Part shown: positions 50,726 through 62,259 of the stretch, piece by piece | Layout of the letters: every line of letters begins with the position of its first letter | How positions within the stretch are numbered: the first letter of the stretch is position 1 | Assembly (NCBI GenBank): GCA_018697195.1 | Contig: CM031878.1 | Span: 71,309,762 to 71,373,761 of the forward strand | From: Certhia americana | Taxonomy: Eukaryota > Chordata > Aves > Passeriformes > Certhiidae | Direction: 5' to 3' | DNA: 64,000 nt | Position numbers and translations under genes: made by a program | Notes under the pieces: generated by a model | The model's database searches: none | Told to the model about the DNA's origin: nothing | Seen by the model: only the letters and a program-made list of their open reading frames with translations

Positions 50726-53304
50726 AAAGGAAAAAAGCTCAGGCTCTTCTGTCTACAAATAGAGAAAAGCCATTAATAACTTAGATTTACAGACTTTTAA
50801 AGTGTTCTAGAAATTGCTAATAAATTCCAATGGAGAAAATAAAGAGAGAATTATTCTTCAAACAATTAGAAAAGTTAGTAAGTTTTTATCAAAGCCTCAA
50901 AGGCATGAGTAATTCGCAATAGTTTAGAGTCCTAATATGTTTACATGGTAAAGCATAATTTTTAACCTTATCAGGACAATGCACATGTTCTTATATGCTA
51001 CAAGTCTTGGATTAATCAGAATAACCCTATTTCCTACTGCCCCAAAGCAGTATTTGGAACCACAATGGGCAAGATTAGCATTCATATATTCTGTATATCA
51101 ATATTAAATATTCACAATTTAATACCTTACAGTGTCTTAGCAAGTTTCTGTGTCATTGTATAAGCTTAGCACAATGCTGTGTGAAACAGGACTCTTCCCA
51201 TAAATACTTTCATTATACTGCTGCACTAGGCAGATACAGAAGTAAGCTGCTTATACAGGATGGAGTCATATCCAGCTAATATTTTGATAGTAAGTTAGTC
51301 AAGCTTTACAGGAATATGATTCACTGTGTTGAAAACAAATGGTAACACAGTAAATGGTTCATGAACAGAACCACCCACTGTACTAAAGTTAGTGTAGGAG
51401 TTGCCCCTGGAAGAGTTGTTGGAAGAAGTATGGAGGAGGTGTGGCTTTTCTATTTTGAAGCAGGAGACAAATTTTTTCCTTTTACAGTTACCTCTGACTG
51501 AAATTACCGCTGCCTAGGGAGTACACAGATACTACACATCTGATCTAGGTAAACTGCTTTAGGAGGCCCAGTCTTTTCTATCATCATACTTTTTCACATC
51601 TCATCAATGTCTCCCATTTTTCAGCAGGTTTTGATAGGTTTCCAGGCTAGTATAAACACTGAGATTGAGTGAAGAAGCACTTACAATTCCATAAATTATT
51701 CTCTCCCAAGTCACTGATACTGATAAGATGATTTTGGAAAGCACCAGATCATACCTACAATCATTTCAATTGTGCTGAAAGAACAAAGTGGATCTAGAGA
51801 ATAATAAATATCTACGACAACATTTTATGAAAATGTGTACATATAAGAGTTATTATGCAGCTAATCTAGTAATTAAATATGTTCCTTCATTTTCCTGGCC
51901 ATACTGTGTTGGTAAGTCATTAAGTGTATATTCTTAATTTCACAGTTTAGTTTTACAGATACAAGATGTTTGAGGCTTCTTCAACAATAATTTTCTCTCA
52001 TCTCATTTTTTTAAGGAGACTAAAGATGCAGCTAAGTGCTTGACTTACTTATAACTTGAAGTAGTGAGCTTTACCCAAACACCTCTTATAATGCTGCATG
52101 CAGAAAATGAGTATAAATAGATAAAAAGACTCCTACACTCTTTCCACAGTAATACTGCTGCAGCAGTCCCACAGCAGACAAGCTCTTTTTGTAGCTGCAG
52201 AGGAAGTAGAAGGATATACTTCACAGAAAACAGAGCCAGGAAACATCCTTTTGGTCACACTAGATTTTCCACAACACTGCTACCAGGAGATCTCAATAGA
52301 TATCTTTTTCCATAGAATCTGTAGCTCACTATCCTCCCCTCTGGCAATCAAGCCTCTTTGTTGCTCAGTTGTTTTGCTTGAGTTCTTGATGTCCAAATTT
52401 ACATTGCTTTTTCTTCCTTGTTAGGTCTAACAATTTTTCCTATTTTATTTGTAGTATTACTGTGAATACATTTTACAAACTACCACCTAAATACTCCAGA
52501 TCTGACTTCCCCAAACACTCCCCTCCCTGTGCACAAGAAAATCTTGATTTTCTCTCATCTTATGGCATTATTCAAGAGCTATAAAACTTTTGTTGTCCTT
52601 CTGTACAGTTTCCATGTTGATCCTATAAACACAGAGAAGAGTGAGGATTCTCTGCTAGTGTTTATTCCAGTCAGTACTTAGGCAGGAGACATACAGAAAA
52701 GAGCACAGATACTCTGTCCCCCCACTTCAATGGCACAGGGAACCATGCCAACTGTTCCCAGGGGCTGTGCAGTGCAACGCTACTCCAGAGAAAAAGTGTG
52801 TTCTTAAAACAATTTGTTGATACACACGAACAGCCAGAGTTACATAAAAAAAAAAAAAAAAAAATTGGATAAGCAGTACTTATTGTATCTGATTCACTTC
52901 ACAGATGTAGCTTATTCCATTAAGCAAAATATATTTACAAAAGGCTTTTGCTGGATGGTACATATGACCACGTAAGAATTACTTTAAGCACTACAACAGT
53001 TGGTGTTCCTAGTTTTGCACAGCTGTGTCATCAAAATGTTAGACCTCCAAACCAATAGGACAAACAGCTTGTCATTACACTAATGACCCTTTGCAGTTTC
53101 AAGAAAGGTTTCCTAGAGATGCTGCCTTTCTCACTACTGGGACATTTCAGTGAACATGGGCTTGCTGATTCCACTACTTTTACTTCAAATAACTTGACAT
53201 ACTTCCATCTCCATAAATTGATCCATGCCTCTATGTGACTTTTTAAGTCATCCATGCAAAACCTTGTAGATTTTCAGCTAGAAAAGCAGAAGAAAAAACC
53301 ACGA
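50726..53304. other. Unique sequence, no supported gene
   Basis: No gene recognised. Open frames are at most 74 codons. Contains an A19 tract at 52846-52864. Confidence 0.55.
52846..52864. repeat. A19 homopolymer tract
   Basis: Uninterrupted A run in unique sequence. No retrocopy recognised next to it. Confidence 0.9.
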
Positions 53305-55635
53305 TGAATCACAAAATCATTAAATCATAAAATCATTAAGCAATTGAAAAATACCTCCAAGATTGTTGAGTCCAACTTTTGACTGAACACCACCATGCCA
53401 ACTAAACCATAGCACTATATGTCATATCCAGACATTTCTTGAGCTTTCAGAGATGGTGATTCCACCACTGCCCTGAGCAGCCTGTTCCAATGCCTGACCA
53501 CTCTTTCACTGAACAAATTCTTCCTGATGTCCAACCTGAATCTCTCCTGGTGCAGCTTGAGGTCATTTTATCTTGTGTTGTCTTCTGGAAAAAGAGAAAA
53601 ACCCCCACCTGTCTACAGCCTCCTTCCAGGCAGTGTAGAGAGTGGTAAGGTCTCCCCTGAGCCTCCTTTTCTCCAGGTTAAACACCCCCTGCTCCCTCAG
53701 CAGTTTCTCACAGGGCTTGTGCTCCAAACCCTTCCCCAGCTACACTGCCCTTCTTTGGACTCACTTCAGCCCCTCAAAGTCTTTCTGGTTGTGAGAGGCC
53801 CAAAACTGAGAACACTTGAGGTGTGACTCACCAGTGCCAAGTACAGGGGGGACAACCACTGCCATGGTCCTGCTGTTCTCACTGTTGCTGATCCAAGCCA
53901 AGATGCCACTGGCATTTGTGGCAACCTGGGCATACTTCAGGCTTGTGTTCAACCACTGTTGACCAGCGCCTTCAGGTCCTTTTCCACTGGGCAGCTTTCC
54001 AGACACTCGTCCTCCAGCCTGGAACACTGGAACAATGGTGTTGTTGTGGCCCAAGGGCAGGATCTTGGCCTTGTTGAACCTGAAGGTTTCCCAGAAGAAG
54101 ACTTTGGAAGACAGTATCATATTCTTTCCTGAAGTCACAGAGTTCCCCTCATCCACCGGGTGGGTCAGCAGGTCATGAAAGGAGATCAGGCTGGTCAGGC
54201 AGAGCCTGCCTTTTCTAAACCCGTACTGTCTGGGCCAGGTCCCTTGGCTGTGCTGTACATGCCGTGTGATAGCACTCATGATAATATGTTCTATAACTTC
54301 CCTGGTGCTGAGGTCAAGCTGACAGGCCTCTTGTTCTGTAGACCCTCATTCTGATGCCTCTTGTAGATGGGTGTGACATTGGGTAACCTCACAGTTAACC
54401 AAGAGAGTTAACCAAGACACTGGAAAACCTCACAGATAACCAAGGCTTGGTGAAATCTTTTGAGAGTTTACTAAGTATTTTCAAGTAGATCTCATCTAGC
54501 CCCAGGGACTTGTGAGTGTTCAAGAGGCACAGCAGGTCACTAACTACTTCCTCTTGGATTGCAGGGGCTTTACTGTGCTCCCCCACATGGTCTACCAGCC
54601 CAGGGGTTTGGTTGGACTAAACACACTTGATTGTTTTTGTGTTTAAGATTAAGGTTAAAGAAGGCATTGAAGTGTCACAGCCTTTTCCTCATCTTTGATT
54701 AAAATGTTTCCTCCCACATTTAATAAAGAATGGATATTTTCCTTGGCCCTCATTGTGTTCTTTATCAAAACACCTTTTATTATCTTTTACAACAGCGACT
54801 GGCCAGTCACTGAGTTCTAGCTGAGCTTTTTGCGATTTCAATTTTCTCTCTATGTGACCTAATGACATCCATGTTTGCCCCATCTTCCGAAGGTCACAAA
54901 CATTTTTTCTTCTGAATTTTAGCAAAAGATCTCCCTTTAGCCAGGTTGGTCTTCCTTCCTGCCAGCTCAACTTTCGACACATAGGGACAGCCTGCTCCTG
55001 CGTCCTTAGGACTTCCTTCCAAAAGGGTGTTGAACATTCCTGGACCCCTTTGTTATAAAGGGTTGTTTCCCAAAGAAGTCTTTTAATGACTGTCCTGAAC
55101 AGGTCAAAGTCTGCCCTCTGAATGATCAAGGTAAAGGTTTTGTTGACCCTCTTCCTTTCTTCACCATGACTGAAAATTTTATCGTTTCATGGTCACTATA
55201 CCCCAAATGGTCTTTGAACACCACATCTCCCCACCAACCATTCTCTGTTCACAAACAGATCTAGCAGGGTATTTCCCCCAACAGACTCATTTACCATCTG
55301 TGTCAGAAAGTTTTCTTCCACATATTCCAAGGAGCCTCCTAGTCTGCCTCCTCTCTGCTGTGCTGAGTTTCCAGCAGACATCTGGGAGGTTTAAATCACC
55401 CACAAGACCAAGGGCTGGTGATCATGAAGAATCAGATTCATCTAGTCACTGATAGAATACTTTATGTGCCTTTTCATCCTGCCTGGGTGGTCTCCCACCA
55501 GGAAGTGTGCCTTGTTTTCCTGATTTTTACACCAGTCCTTACCCATAGGCATTCAATCTTATTTTCACTATTCTTCAGCTCTATACAGTTGAAAACCCTG
55601 TATGTTTGTAATCATACGTACCAGAAAGGAAGGGC
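53305..55635 (-). mobile_element. CR1 LINE, 2.3-kb copy with decayed ORF2
   Basis: CR1 ORF2 encodes an endonuclease and a reverse transcriptase used for target-primed insertion. Read on the minus strand, this copy runs from the late endonuclease domain (about 55630-55196, frame with GNTLLDLFVNREWLVG) through the linker (55129-54689, RADFDLFRTV... then EQAVPMCRK) and the early reverse-transcriptase fingers (54586-54395, NTHKSLGLDEIY). The core follows (54279 onward, QYGFRKGRLCLTSLISFHDL), then the C-terminal part and 3' UTR, ending in worn AATCATTAA-type repeats at 53305-53335. Stops and frameshifts break the frame. The first catalytic segment (DFRKEYDTV) survives only in a shifted frame near 54130. 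Sequence then jumps at about 54085 to the later RFNKAK segment, so the region with the usual Phe-Ala-Asp-Asp motif is deleted. It is dead. Confidence 0.95.
53761..54279 (-). pseudogene. CR1 reverse transcriptase remnant, internal deletion
   Basis: Longest open frame in the window (172 codons). Its N-terminal third matches the fingers/palm entry of CR1 reverse transcriptase (SAITRHVQ, then GFRKGRLCLTSLISF). Its C-terminal part matches the thumb and tail (RFNKAKILPLGHNN, ILAWISNSENSRT). Between them the frame crosses a deletion that, judged against the usual domain spacing, removes about a hundred codons including the catalytic Asp pair. It has survived open by chance and cannot encode an active enzyme. 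The neighbouring frames at 54395-54586, 54689-55129 and 55196-55381 belong to the same decayed ORF2. Confidence 0.92.
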
Positions 55636-56900
55636 GGGTGAAAATTTTCCCCTGATATCCTGACACAACATAAGTACGTTTTTAGAATAACATTCAGCTT
55701 GGCTCCCATCCCAAGCGGGAGTTCATCTGTTTCCTTCCAGTGTCTTTGGTTATGGTATCCTGAAGCTGAACAGGAACAGCACGTATTCCAGGCAGAATCT
55801 GAACAGCTGATACTGGAATGTGTCAGTGCTTTTGAGAAATTTAACGGTCTTTAATTTTATCATGTAAACTGCCCTTGGTAAGTAAAGGGAGGCATGCTGC
55901 AGCACATACTATTCATTTTAATTTTCATTATCTTATTATTATGGAAGTACTATTTTGGAAATTATTTCGCCATATTTTTTAATAGAAAGCCATATTAATA
56001 GTTCTGAGAATATCATTGACCTCTCTTATCTGTTAAAAAAGTACTTTGAATCACAAATCCATGTCATAGTAACTGTGTATAATAATTGCACATAACACAT
56101 ATAACTGTTACCAGAAGCCTCTAGTCCAACCCTTTCTTCTCCTGCCTAGTAGAGTTTATTGCAATGCCCATCTTGCTGCTTTATGAATAAGTTTTTTGAG
56201 TTATTACTTATTTTAGTAGCATCACACACTTTCTTAGGCTCTCCTGTCACCCAGTACCCAAGGCCAGACCACAGCTTTGGATTTTGAACTGGTACTGCCA
56301 AACAAAGAGATGCAGCTCCAGACTTAGTTTCAGGATAGTGTAATCCAATTTATTCCCACTGGCATTGACCTTAACCCCCTATAAATACCTTCTAAAGATA
56401 GCTTGGCAATGTTAGTAATATTTAAAAATTGTTAAAAACTGTCTATCTAAACATAAGCTATTCACTAATTCTTGTCAAAGCAATTCTGCTTTTTCTACAT
56501 GACTGTCCAGCAGATCATGGGAACCTGCTGCACAAACTATTTATTTTAGTTCCAAGCTAGGCCCTCAAGCTATGATCAAGCTCATCCAAGCAGCAGTCAC
56601 AATAAATACTGTTTTACTGTCTTGAGCAATAACATGGACTCTCTTTCAGAGTAAATTTTTTGAGCTGTGTCAGCAAATGCAACTCAGTAAGGAGGCATAT
56701 TTCTGGCTATAAAACACCCTGGGCTGGATCTCTGGCTGTAGCTGAGGAATTCTAAAGTACCTGCCGAGAGATGCCAGATGAAAGCCCTTTGCCTGCACCT
56801 TGCTAAAATCACTGCACCAGATGGAGCATCCTCAATAACTTGGTGTTCAAAGAAGCATAAAACAGAAGTAGACACAGATACTTTTTATCTTAGTGAAGAG
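55636..56900. other. Unique sequence, no supported gene
   Basis: No gene or repeat recognised to the right of the CR1 5' truncation. Open frames are at most 63 codons. Confidence 0.55.
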
Positions 56901-56901
56901 G

Positions 56902-57010
56902 AAAAAAAAAAAAAAAAAAAAAAAAAAGAAGGAAAAAAAAAAAAAAAAAAAAAAAAGACAGGCGCTTGGGAGAAAAAAGTGTGCTTACCCACAAAAAAAA
57001 AAAAAAAAAA
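56902..57010. repeat. Cluster of three long A-tracts
   Basis: A26 (56902-56927), A24 (56933-56956) and A18 (56993-57010) lie within 109 bases, split by GAAGG and by a 36-base unique spacer containing GACAGGCGCTTGGGAG. Flanks, especially 57060-57270, are richer in G and C than usual for this window. I cannot recognise a gene-derived body. Confidence 0.92.
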
Positions 57011-58099
57011 CCAAAACAAGAGCAGCCAAAGGAACAGAAGTTGTTAATAAATAGAACTGTTACAGTGCTGGGTCTGAGGGAGCTCATTGCTGGAGTTGTG
57101 ACAGTGGTGTATGCTGCTGAAGGTGCTGTGTGTAGGGTAACAGTCCCCCCGTTGGCCAAGGAGCAAATTCAGTCACGCTGTGCCTTGAGCTTCCTTCCTT
57201 GCTCTGTGCGAGTGACACACAGCACGCTGCCGCCCTGGCTGGCACCAGGCAGCTGCCAGCAGCACTGAGGATCGAAGCCAGAGATCATGTATGTTCCCAT
57301 CTTCCCCACCATGTCAAATCAGGATCAGCATTCTTCAGCTACTTCTCCTCTAGATGGCCTGGCGCAGGGTGGGAAGGAAGGTTGTTGTGCTCTGCACAGA
57401 CAAGCACTGGTCATAGTGTGATCCTGCACAAGCACTTAAGCTACTTTCCCAGTTCCTAGGTTTGCTTTTGCAATGAAAGTTAAGATGCTAACATGGAGTC
57501 CTGGGAGCTTCTTAAGGGAACACAAATGCACTTTAAACTCACATCACAGATTGACAGGCAAGTTAAGCGTGCCAACAAAGGGCTAAATGCAATGATTCTC
57601 TCATCTATCACTATTTTCTTACAAACAGCTTTCTCACTGAGTAATAGAAGCTAAAATAAATTTTAAAAATCAGCATAAGTATATATATCAAGCAACAAAA
57701 TTAACTACTTTCCATTTGAATGTCAGAAACCTTCTTAATGCATATGCACTATTGAACCTACAGGTCTGTGAAAAAGATCAGTCTGCAGGGGTTAAACACA
57801 GTTGCCTGGAACAGGTATTGCAGTGCCGCTACAGAGGCTGTATTCAGACACATCTGCAAGGCTGGCACATATGATGCAGGACTTTTAGGAGATCTGCATT
57901 ACTCTGGAGAGGCTGTCGAAAGATAGACATAATTTAGAGCTTCTGAAATGACTATAGACACCTATGTCAAAATAGTTGGGCCCCACCTGAGAGTACTTTG
58001 TCAGACAAGTGCAGGGGTAAATATATTATTTGGAACAAAGGGAAACCTTTGCAATTCAGTTTGCTATTCCAGTCATTTAAAGTTTACACAGATTATCTG

Positions 58100-58100
<1 letters not shown>
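57011..58100. other. Unique sequence, partly GC-richer, no supported gene
   Basis: 57060-57270 has a higher G+C content and CTGC-rich sequence, with open plus-strand frames of 86-100 codons on overlapping frames and no domain. It could be a transcribed noncoding segment or old repeat. Nothing decisive is seen. Confidence 0.45.
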
Positions 58101-58147
<47 letters not shown>

Positions 58148-58157
58148 NNNNNNNNNN

Positions 58158-58204
<47 letters not shown>
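58101..58204. repeat. (CTAT)n microsatellite containing a 10-N gap
   Basis: CTAT units run from 58101 to 58147, then ten N (58148-58157), then CTAT units again to 58204. The true repeat number is unknown. Translations across it are artefacts. Confidence 0.97.
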
Positions 58205-61200
58205 ATCTATCATTGTCTATCAAAATGTTTCTATGCATACATATGCATTTGCATACATTGTAACTGAAATACATACACTATGTCTGAAAGTTACTAGGGA
58301 ATTTTCTGTCATAATGATTGCAGAAAAGGTTTTATTGGGTATTAATCCTTACCATTAGCCAAGTGACTTCATTTGCGCTAAGTGAAAACCTTTGCAGGTA
58401 TCCAACCCTGAATGTAAAGCTGAAAGAAGCTTCTTCCTCTTTTCTGGAGTCTAAAAGAAAGCGTTAAAGAGACTTAATGAGTCCCAGAACACAGAGAAAA
58501 CCTTGAGAGGTTTTGATTCCTTCCTCTACCTCCACAGAAAAACAGTACAGCTAGAAATAGAGATAAAACAACAGGATCATAACAAATACAGTGTGCTAGA
58601 ATACTAGTTATACTATACATACAGAGTATGTATGTATTTCCTATTACTATCTTGTGATTAGCAATGAAAACTATAGGCATCTTTACTGTTTTTATTATTT
58701 CAGGTAGTTTTTCTTACAAAGGAAATCTTTAAAATGGTCTGAGGCTGCTGGTCCTGTTTACAGACCTGATTATTTGCAGTTGTACTTTATGCTGGGTACT
58801 GGTAGCTGTAACTACAGTAGGCACATCCCTTACACCCAAACATACTGACAACAATTGAGCATTTCTGTATGGAAATATCTTTAGCCACTTAGGAAAATGA
58901 TTATCACTTTCAAATGTAACTGTACTCACTGTTTTCTTCTTCTCTCTCTCCAAAACTACACTTGCAAATAGCAGGAGGTTACTGAAATAGCAATCTCTTC
59001 TGCCACTAGGTCCAGAGACCACTGAGACTGGGTAGGATAATCAGATAGAATAATAATACAAACCAAAACATTATTAATAGGAAAAACCTGGCTTTCAGCC
59101 AAGTACTGAAGGCAATAAAGCCCCATTGATTCCAGCTGAAATTCTGCATGTGTATAGGCCGAGAAACTGATTTCAGAGTTTTTTATGGCAATATTGCATG
59201 CCTCAACAATCCAGAGAATTTTCACATGGAAAACAGGCAACGAGAAATTAAAGCTGTCTTGGACTACTTTGTCAAAGTGAATTTCTATATCTAACCTGAA
59301 GGGTAATGTGATGACATTAACCTACCACAAGAGTTTACAGATATCTGTTTATTAAGGTAAATAAGTGACAACAGGCAACATATTTTTTCTTTGGCATATT
59401 TTAACGTCAGAAAATATTTTTGCATCACTTATAGAAATGTTCTTAGGTATATGCACATATTTCACTGGAAGAGCAAGTGGCCACATATTGCCCAATTGTT
59501 AAATAATATTATTTCTATAAAGTGAAGAAAAATTAGAAAAAAACTCTTTCTGCTCTTTCCTATATTTTTATAAACTGAAATTTGTAGAATATATGTATAT
59601 ATAGCACACATATATACCTCTAAGAAAAGAAAAAATATTGATGTACCAAATACAATTGCTATGATTCAGTGAGTGATATGGATATATACTGAGCTAAACT
59701 TTTAAAAGTTGCATGTGGGAAGAAATGAAGAAATGTCACAAACTCACAAAGATTTCTTTATAAGTAAACAATTTTTCATCTTTCAGGGGGTCAGATATAT
59801 TTTGAAATGGCTGATTTTCATGTACAATTTGATGACTTTAGTGCCATAAGCACTTGGACAAGTCAAACCATTTTGAGTATTTTCAATATTTTCTTCTAAG
59901 TGTTCTTTTGTTATAAGCAAAATCTTATAACAATTATAAACAGGATATGCAAAGGTTGCTTTCAAATGCATTAAAGAATTTGAAACTTGGGATTCTACTT
60001 TATAACTTCAGTCTGTCAATAGTACTGAAATGATAGAAGAGTTTTCTCCTTTGTGTTTAACTAGGGTTCGGCCTTATCACAAAACACAAGAGCTTATACT
60101 TAACTGAAGTGACATTCTGAATGAAATCTCAATGGCTACCACAGTCATGGAAGTGAAAAGACTGTGTTAGAAGTTGGAGGCAGAACATCATTTGTGAAAC
60201 ACCACTTACACCTAAACAGATAAAATAGATGAGAGTTTAGAGGATACACAATATAAGCAAGATGGTGAGGTTAAAAATATCAATAGAAAAATATGGTGTT
60301 TGTTCTGACTGAGATTTTAAAAGCTCCTGAAGGAATGCCACTCGATAAAAGGCAAGTTTAGAGACCAATATTTGTAGACAAGTAAGATCTACTTAGTTTT
60401 TAGTGATACATTTTTTTACTTACATCTTCTGTAACTATATATTGTGTAGTGTAGTGGTGTCCATAAGTAACCTGACTGTTCTTTACAAAACTGACTACCT
60501 TGATGCCTGTTTGTCAGGAAATTTGAAGCAGAATTGCTGTGTCTTGACCAGTTAATTTCCACAGTGCACAAAGTCTACTGGAAAAAAAAAGTTCCAGTTT
60601 GGTAGGAACCAGATTTAACTAAAATGCAGGCTCAACATATGATAGTACAGCTGAAATCTAGCAAAAAAGAGGAGACTATCATCAAAGAATTGAAGAGGAA
60701 GAAACTGAGAGAGTAAGACAAGTTTCATCCTAATGACAAAAAATCTGTTCCTTTGGAAAACAAAAAAATATTTTGGAGAGCAAAGGGGGCAAATATTTAA
60801 ACAGAGTATTTCCTTTGATCTGAAACTTAGCAAAGTCTGTTAACTTAAAATCCATAACGGGCTTTAAGAGTCAAAAGTTAGAGTTGCATTGAAAAGTTTT
60901 AATCCAAAAAGGTAGTCTGTCAAAGGAAATAAATTTTTAAAAAATACCTAAATTTTAAAACAGGCCTTGTGATAAAAAAATATTTCAGTTTTTCAAAATC
61001 TTTGAATGCACTTTCCACGAAACAAATAAATGCTTACACTGAAAAAACTAGTATAGCTGAAAATTAGAAAGTATTTAATAAATTGATTGGGTCAGATTTT
61101 TAATCAGTGTAACCAATATTTTACACAATGCTGTCAAAAAAAAAATAATTCTCTGTGTTCAACCTGCCTCACCAAACGGAAAATTTTTTGAAGTGTTCTC

Positions 61201-62110
61201 TTTATTTTCGTCTTTCCAATATTTGTCTACCTGACTTAAGACTTTAACAAAATCAGAACTTCTTACAAAGCAGTGAACCTTAAAATTTTAAAAGCCATGG
61301 TGATCTATTTATGAGCTGAAATATGCCACACTTGGTCCTTCCGAATGCATCATTAAAGGAAGGTTATTCTAGAAAACATTTCATGTTACCATAATGCTTT
61401 CTTGTCTTATACCTGAGTCAGTTTTAATTACATGTGCCATCTAGGTATTCCCAAGTTATCACAGCTGCTGTGATAGCTTCCATCCATCTGCAAGACAAAT
61501 CAATGCTAGTTTTCTGTAGCTTCTGGGGAAGAGAACATTTAGATAAAATTCAATTCATAGTTTGTCTAAATCAAAGTAATCACATCCCAATTACAAGTGT
61601 ACAAAATTGAATGACAAGCATTGAGTTTAATTCATGATCTTTCCCCCAGCTGTTTTATGCTGATAATATTAGTAAACACAAATAGGCAATTTTATCCTCA
61701 CAAAAATTCTCTAAAGAAATAACATAAAATTAATATTATTCATGTACATTTTAAAGAGTATTTTATAAAGCATCACATATTTACATCTGGATAATACATT
61801 GAAATTCTGAATTCACTTTCAATGAACAAAATTAATTAATAAACTCTTTTTTTTCCCCAGCATTTTACATCTGATGTCTTTGTATTAAGTGTTAACAAAG
61901 AATATGATCCTTTTTTAGTACTGACTGTCATACTCTTGTTTTGGAAGCAAAGTTTCTGACATAAGAGAAACTGAACTCTGCCCTGCAAGACTGCAAGAAC
62001 CCTCCTCTGTTCAGTTCAGGACTGCAGTGGATTACTTCTGTTCGCCACACTGCTTTCATAGGTCTCTTTTCTGGTATTTCTGTGTCTCACTGAGCCAAAT
62101 CTCTCCTAGA
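58205..62110. other. Unique sequence, no supported gene
   Basis: No gene or interspersed element recognised. Open frames are at most 97 codons. Contains a short inverted repeat at 61457-61475. Confidence 0.55.
61457..61475. repeat. Short inverted repeat, 8-bp stem
   Basis: TATCACAG (61457-61464), CTG, then CTGTGATA (61468-61475). Centred on a CAGCTG E-box. Too short to weigh heavily. Confidence 0.6.
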
Positions 62111-62136
62111 AAACTCAAAAAACTTACTCTTGAGCA

Positions 62137-62259
62137 ATGTGGGACGTGCTTGCTATGCTGGTTCTGCTTGCCACAGCCCTGAACTGCACCACAGCTGTCA
62201 AGAGCCAGGATGATGGATGTGATACTGAACACGACACCACTCAGGGCTGCGGAGCTTAA
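62137..62259 (+). CDS. Candidate small secreted peptide or signal-peptide exon
   Basis: A 40-codon frame with ATG at 62137 (context GAGCAATGT, so -3 is a C and the context is only moderate) and TAA at 62257. Residues 1-20 look like a secretory signal: a hydrophobic core VLAMLVLLATALN followed by small residues near Thr-Ala, a plausible cleavage site. The rest is short, acidic and has two Cys. A pyrimidine-rich CTCTCCTAG acceptor-like site ends at 62109, 27 bases before the ATG. Downstream donors are weak: GT at 62219, where the exon would end just after the signal peptide, or at 62269. It could be exon 1 or 2 of a secreted protein gene continuing beyond the window, a tiny peptide gene, or chance. 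I cannot name it. Confidence 0.25.
   Translation: MWDVLAMLVLLATALNCTTAVKSQDDGCDTEHDTTQGCGA

Noticed and set aside
53527..53826. 99-codon plus-strand frame
   Set aside because: Antisense shadow of the CR1 ORF2 3' region.
56778..57268. Lys-rich and Phe-rich open frames
   Set aside because: Produced by the A-tracts; not coding.
57948..58267. Open frames with SIYLSIYL repeats
   Set aside because: Translation of the CTAT repeat across an N gap.
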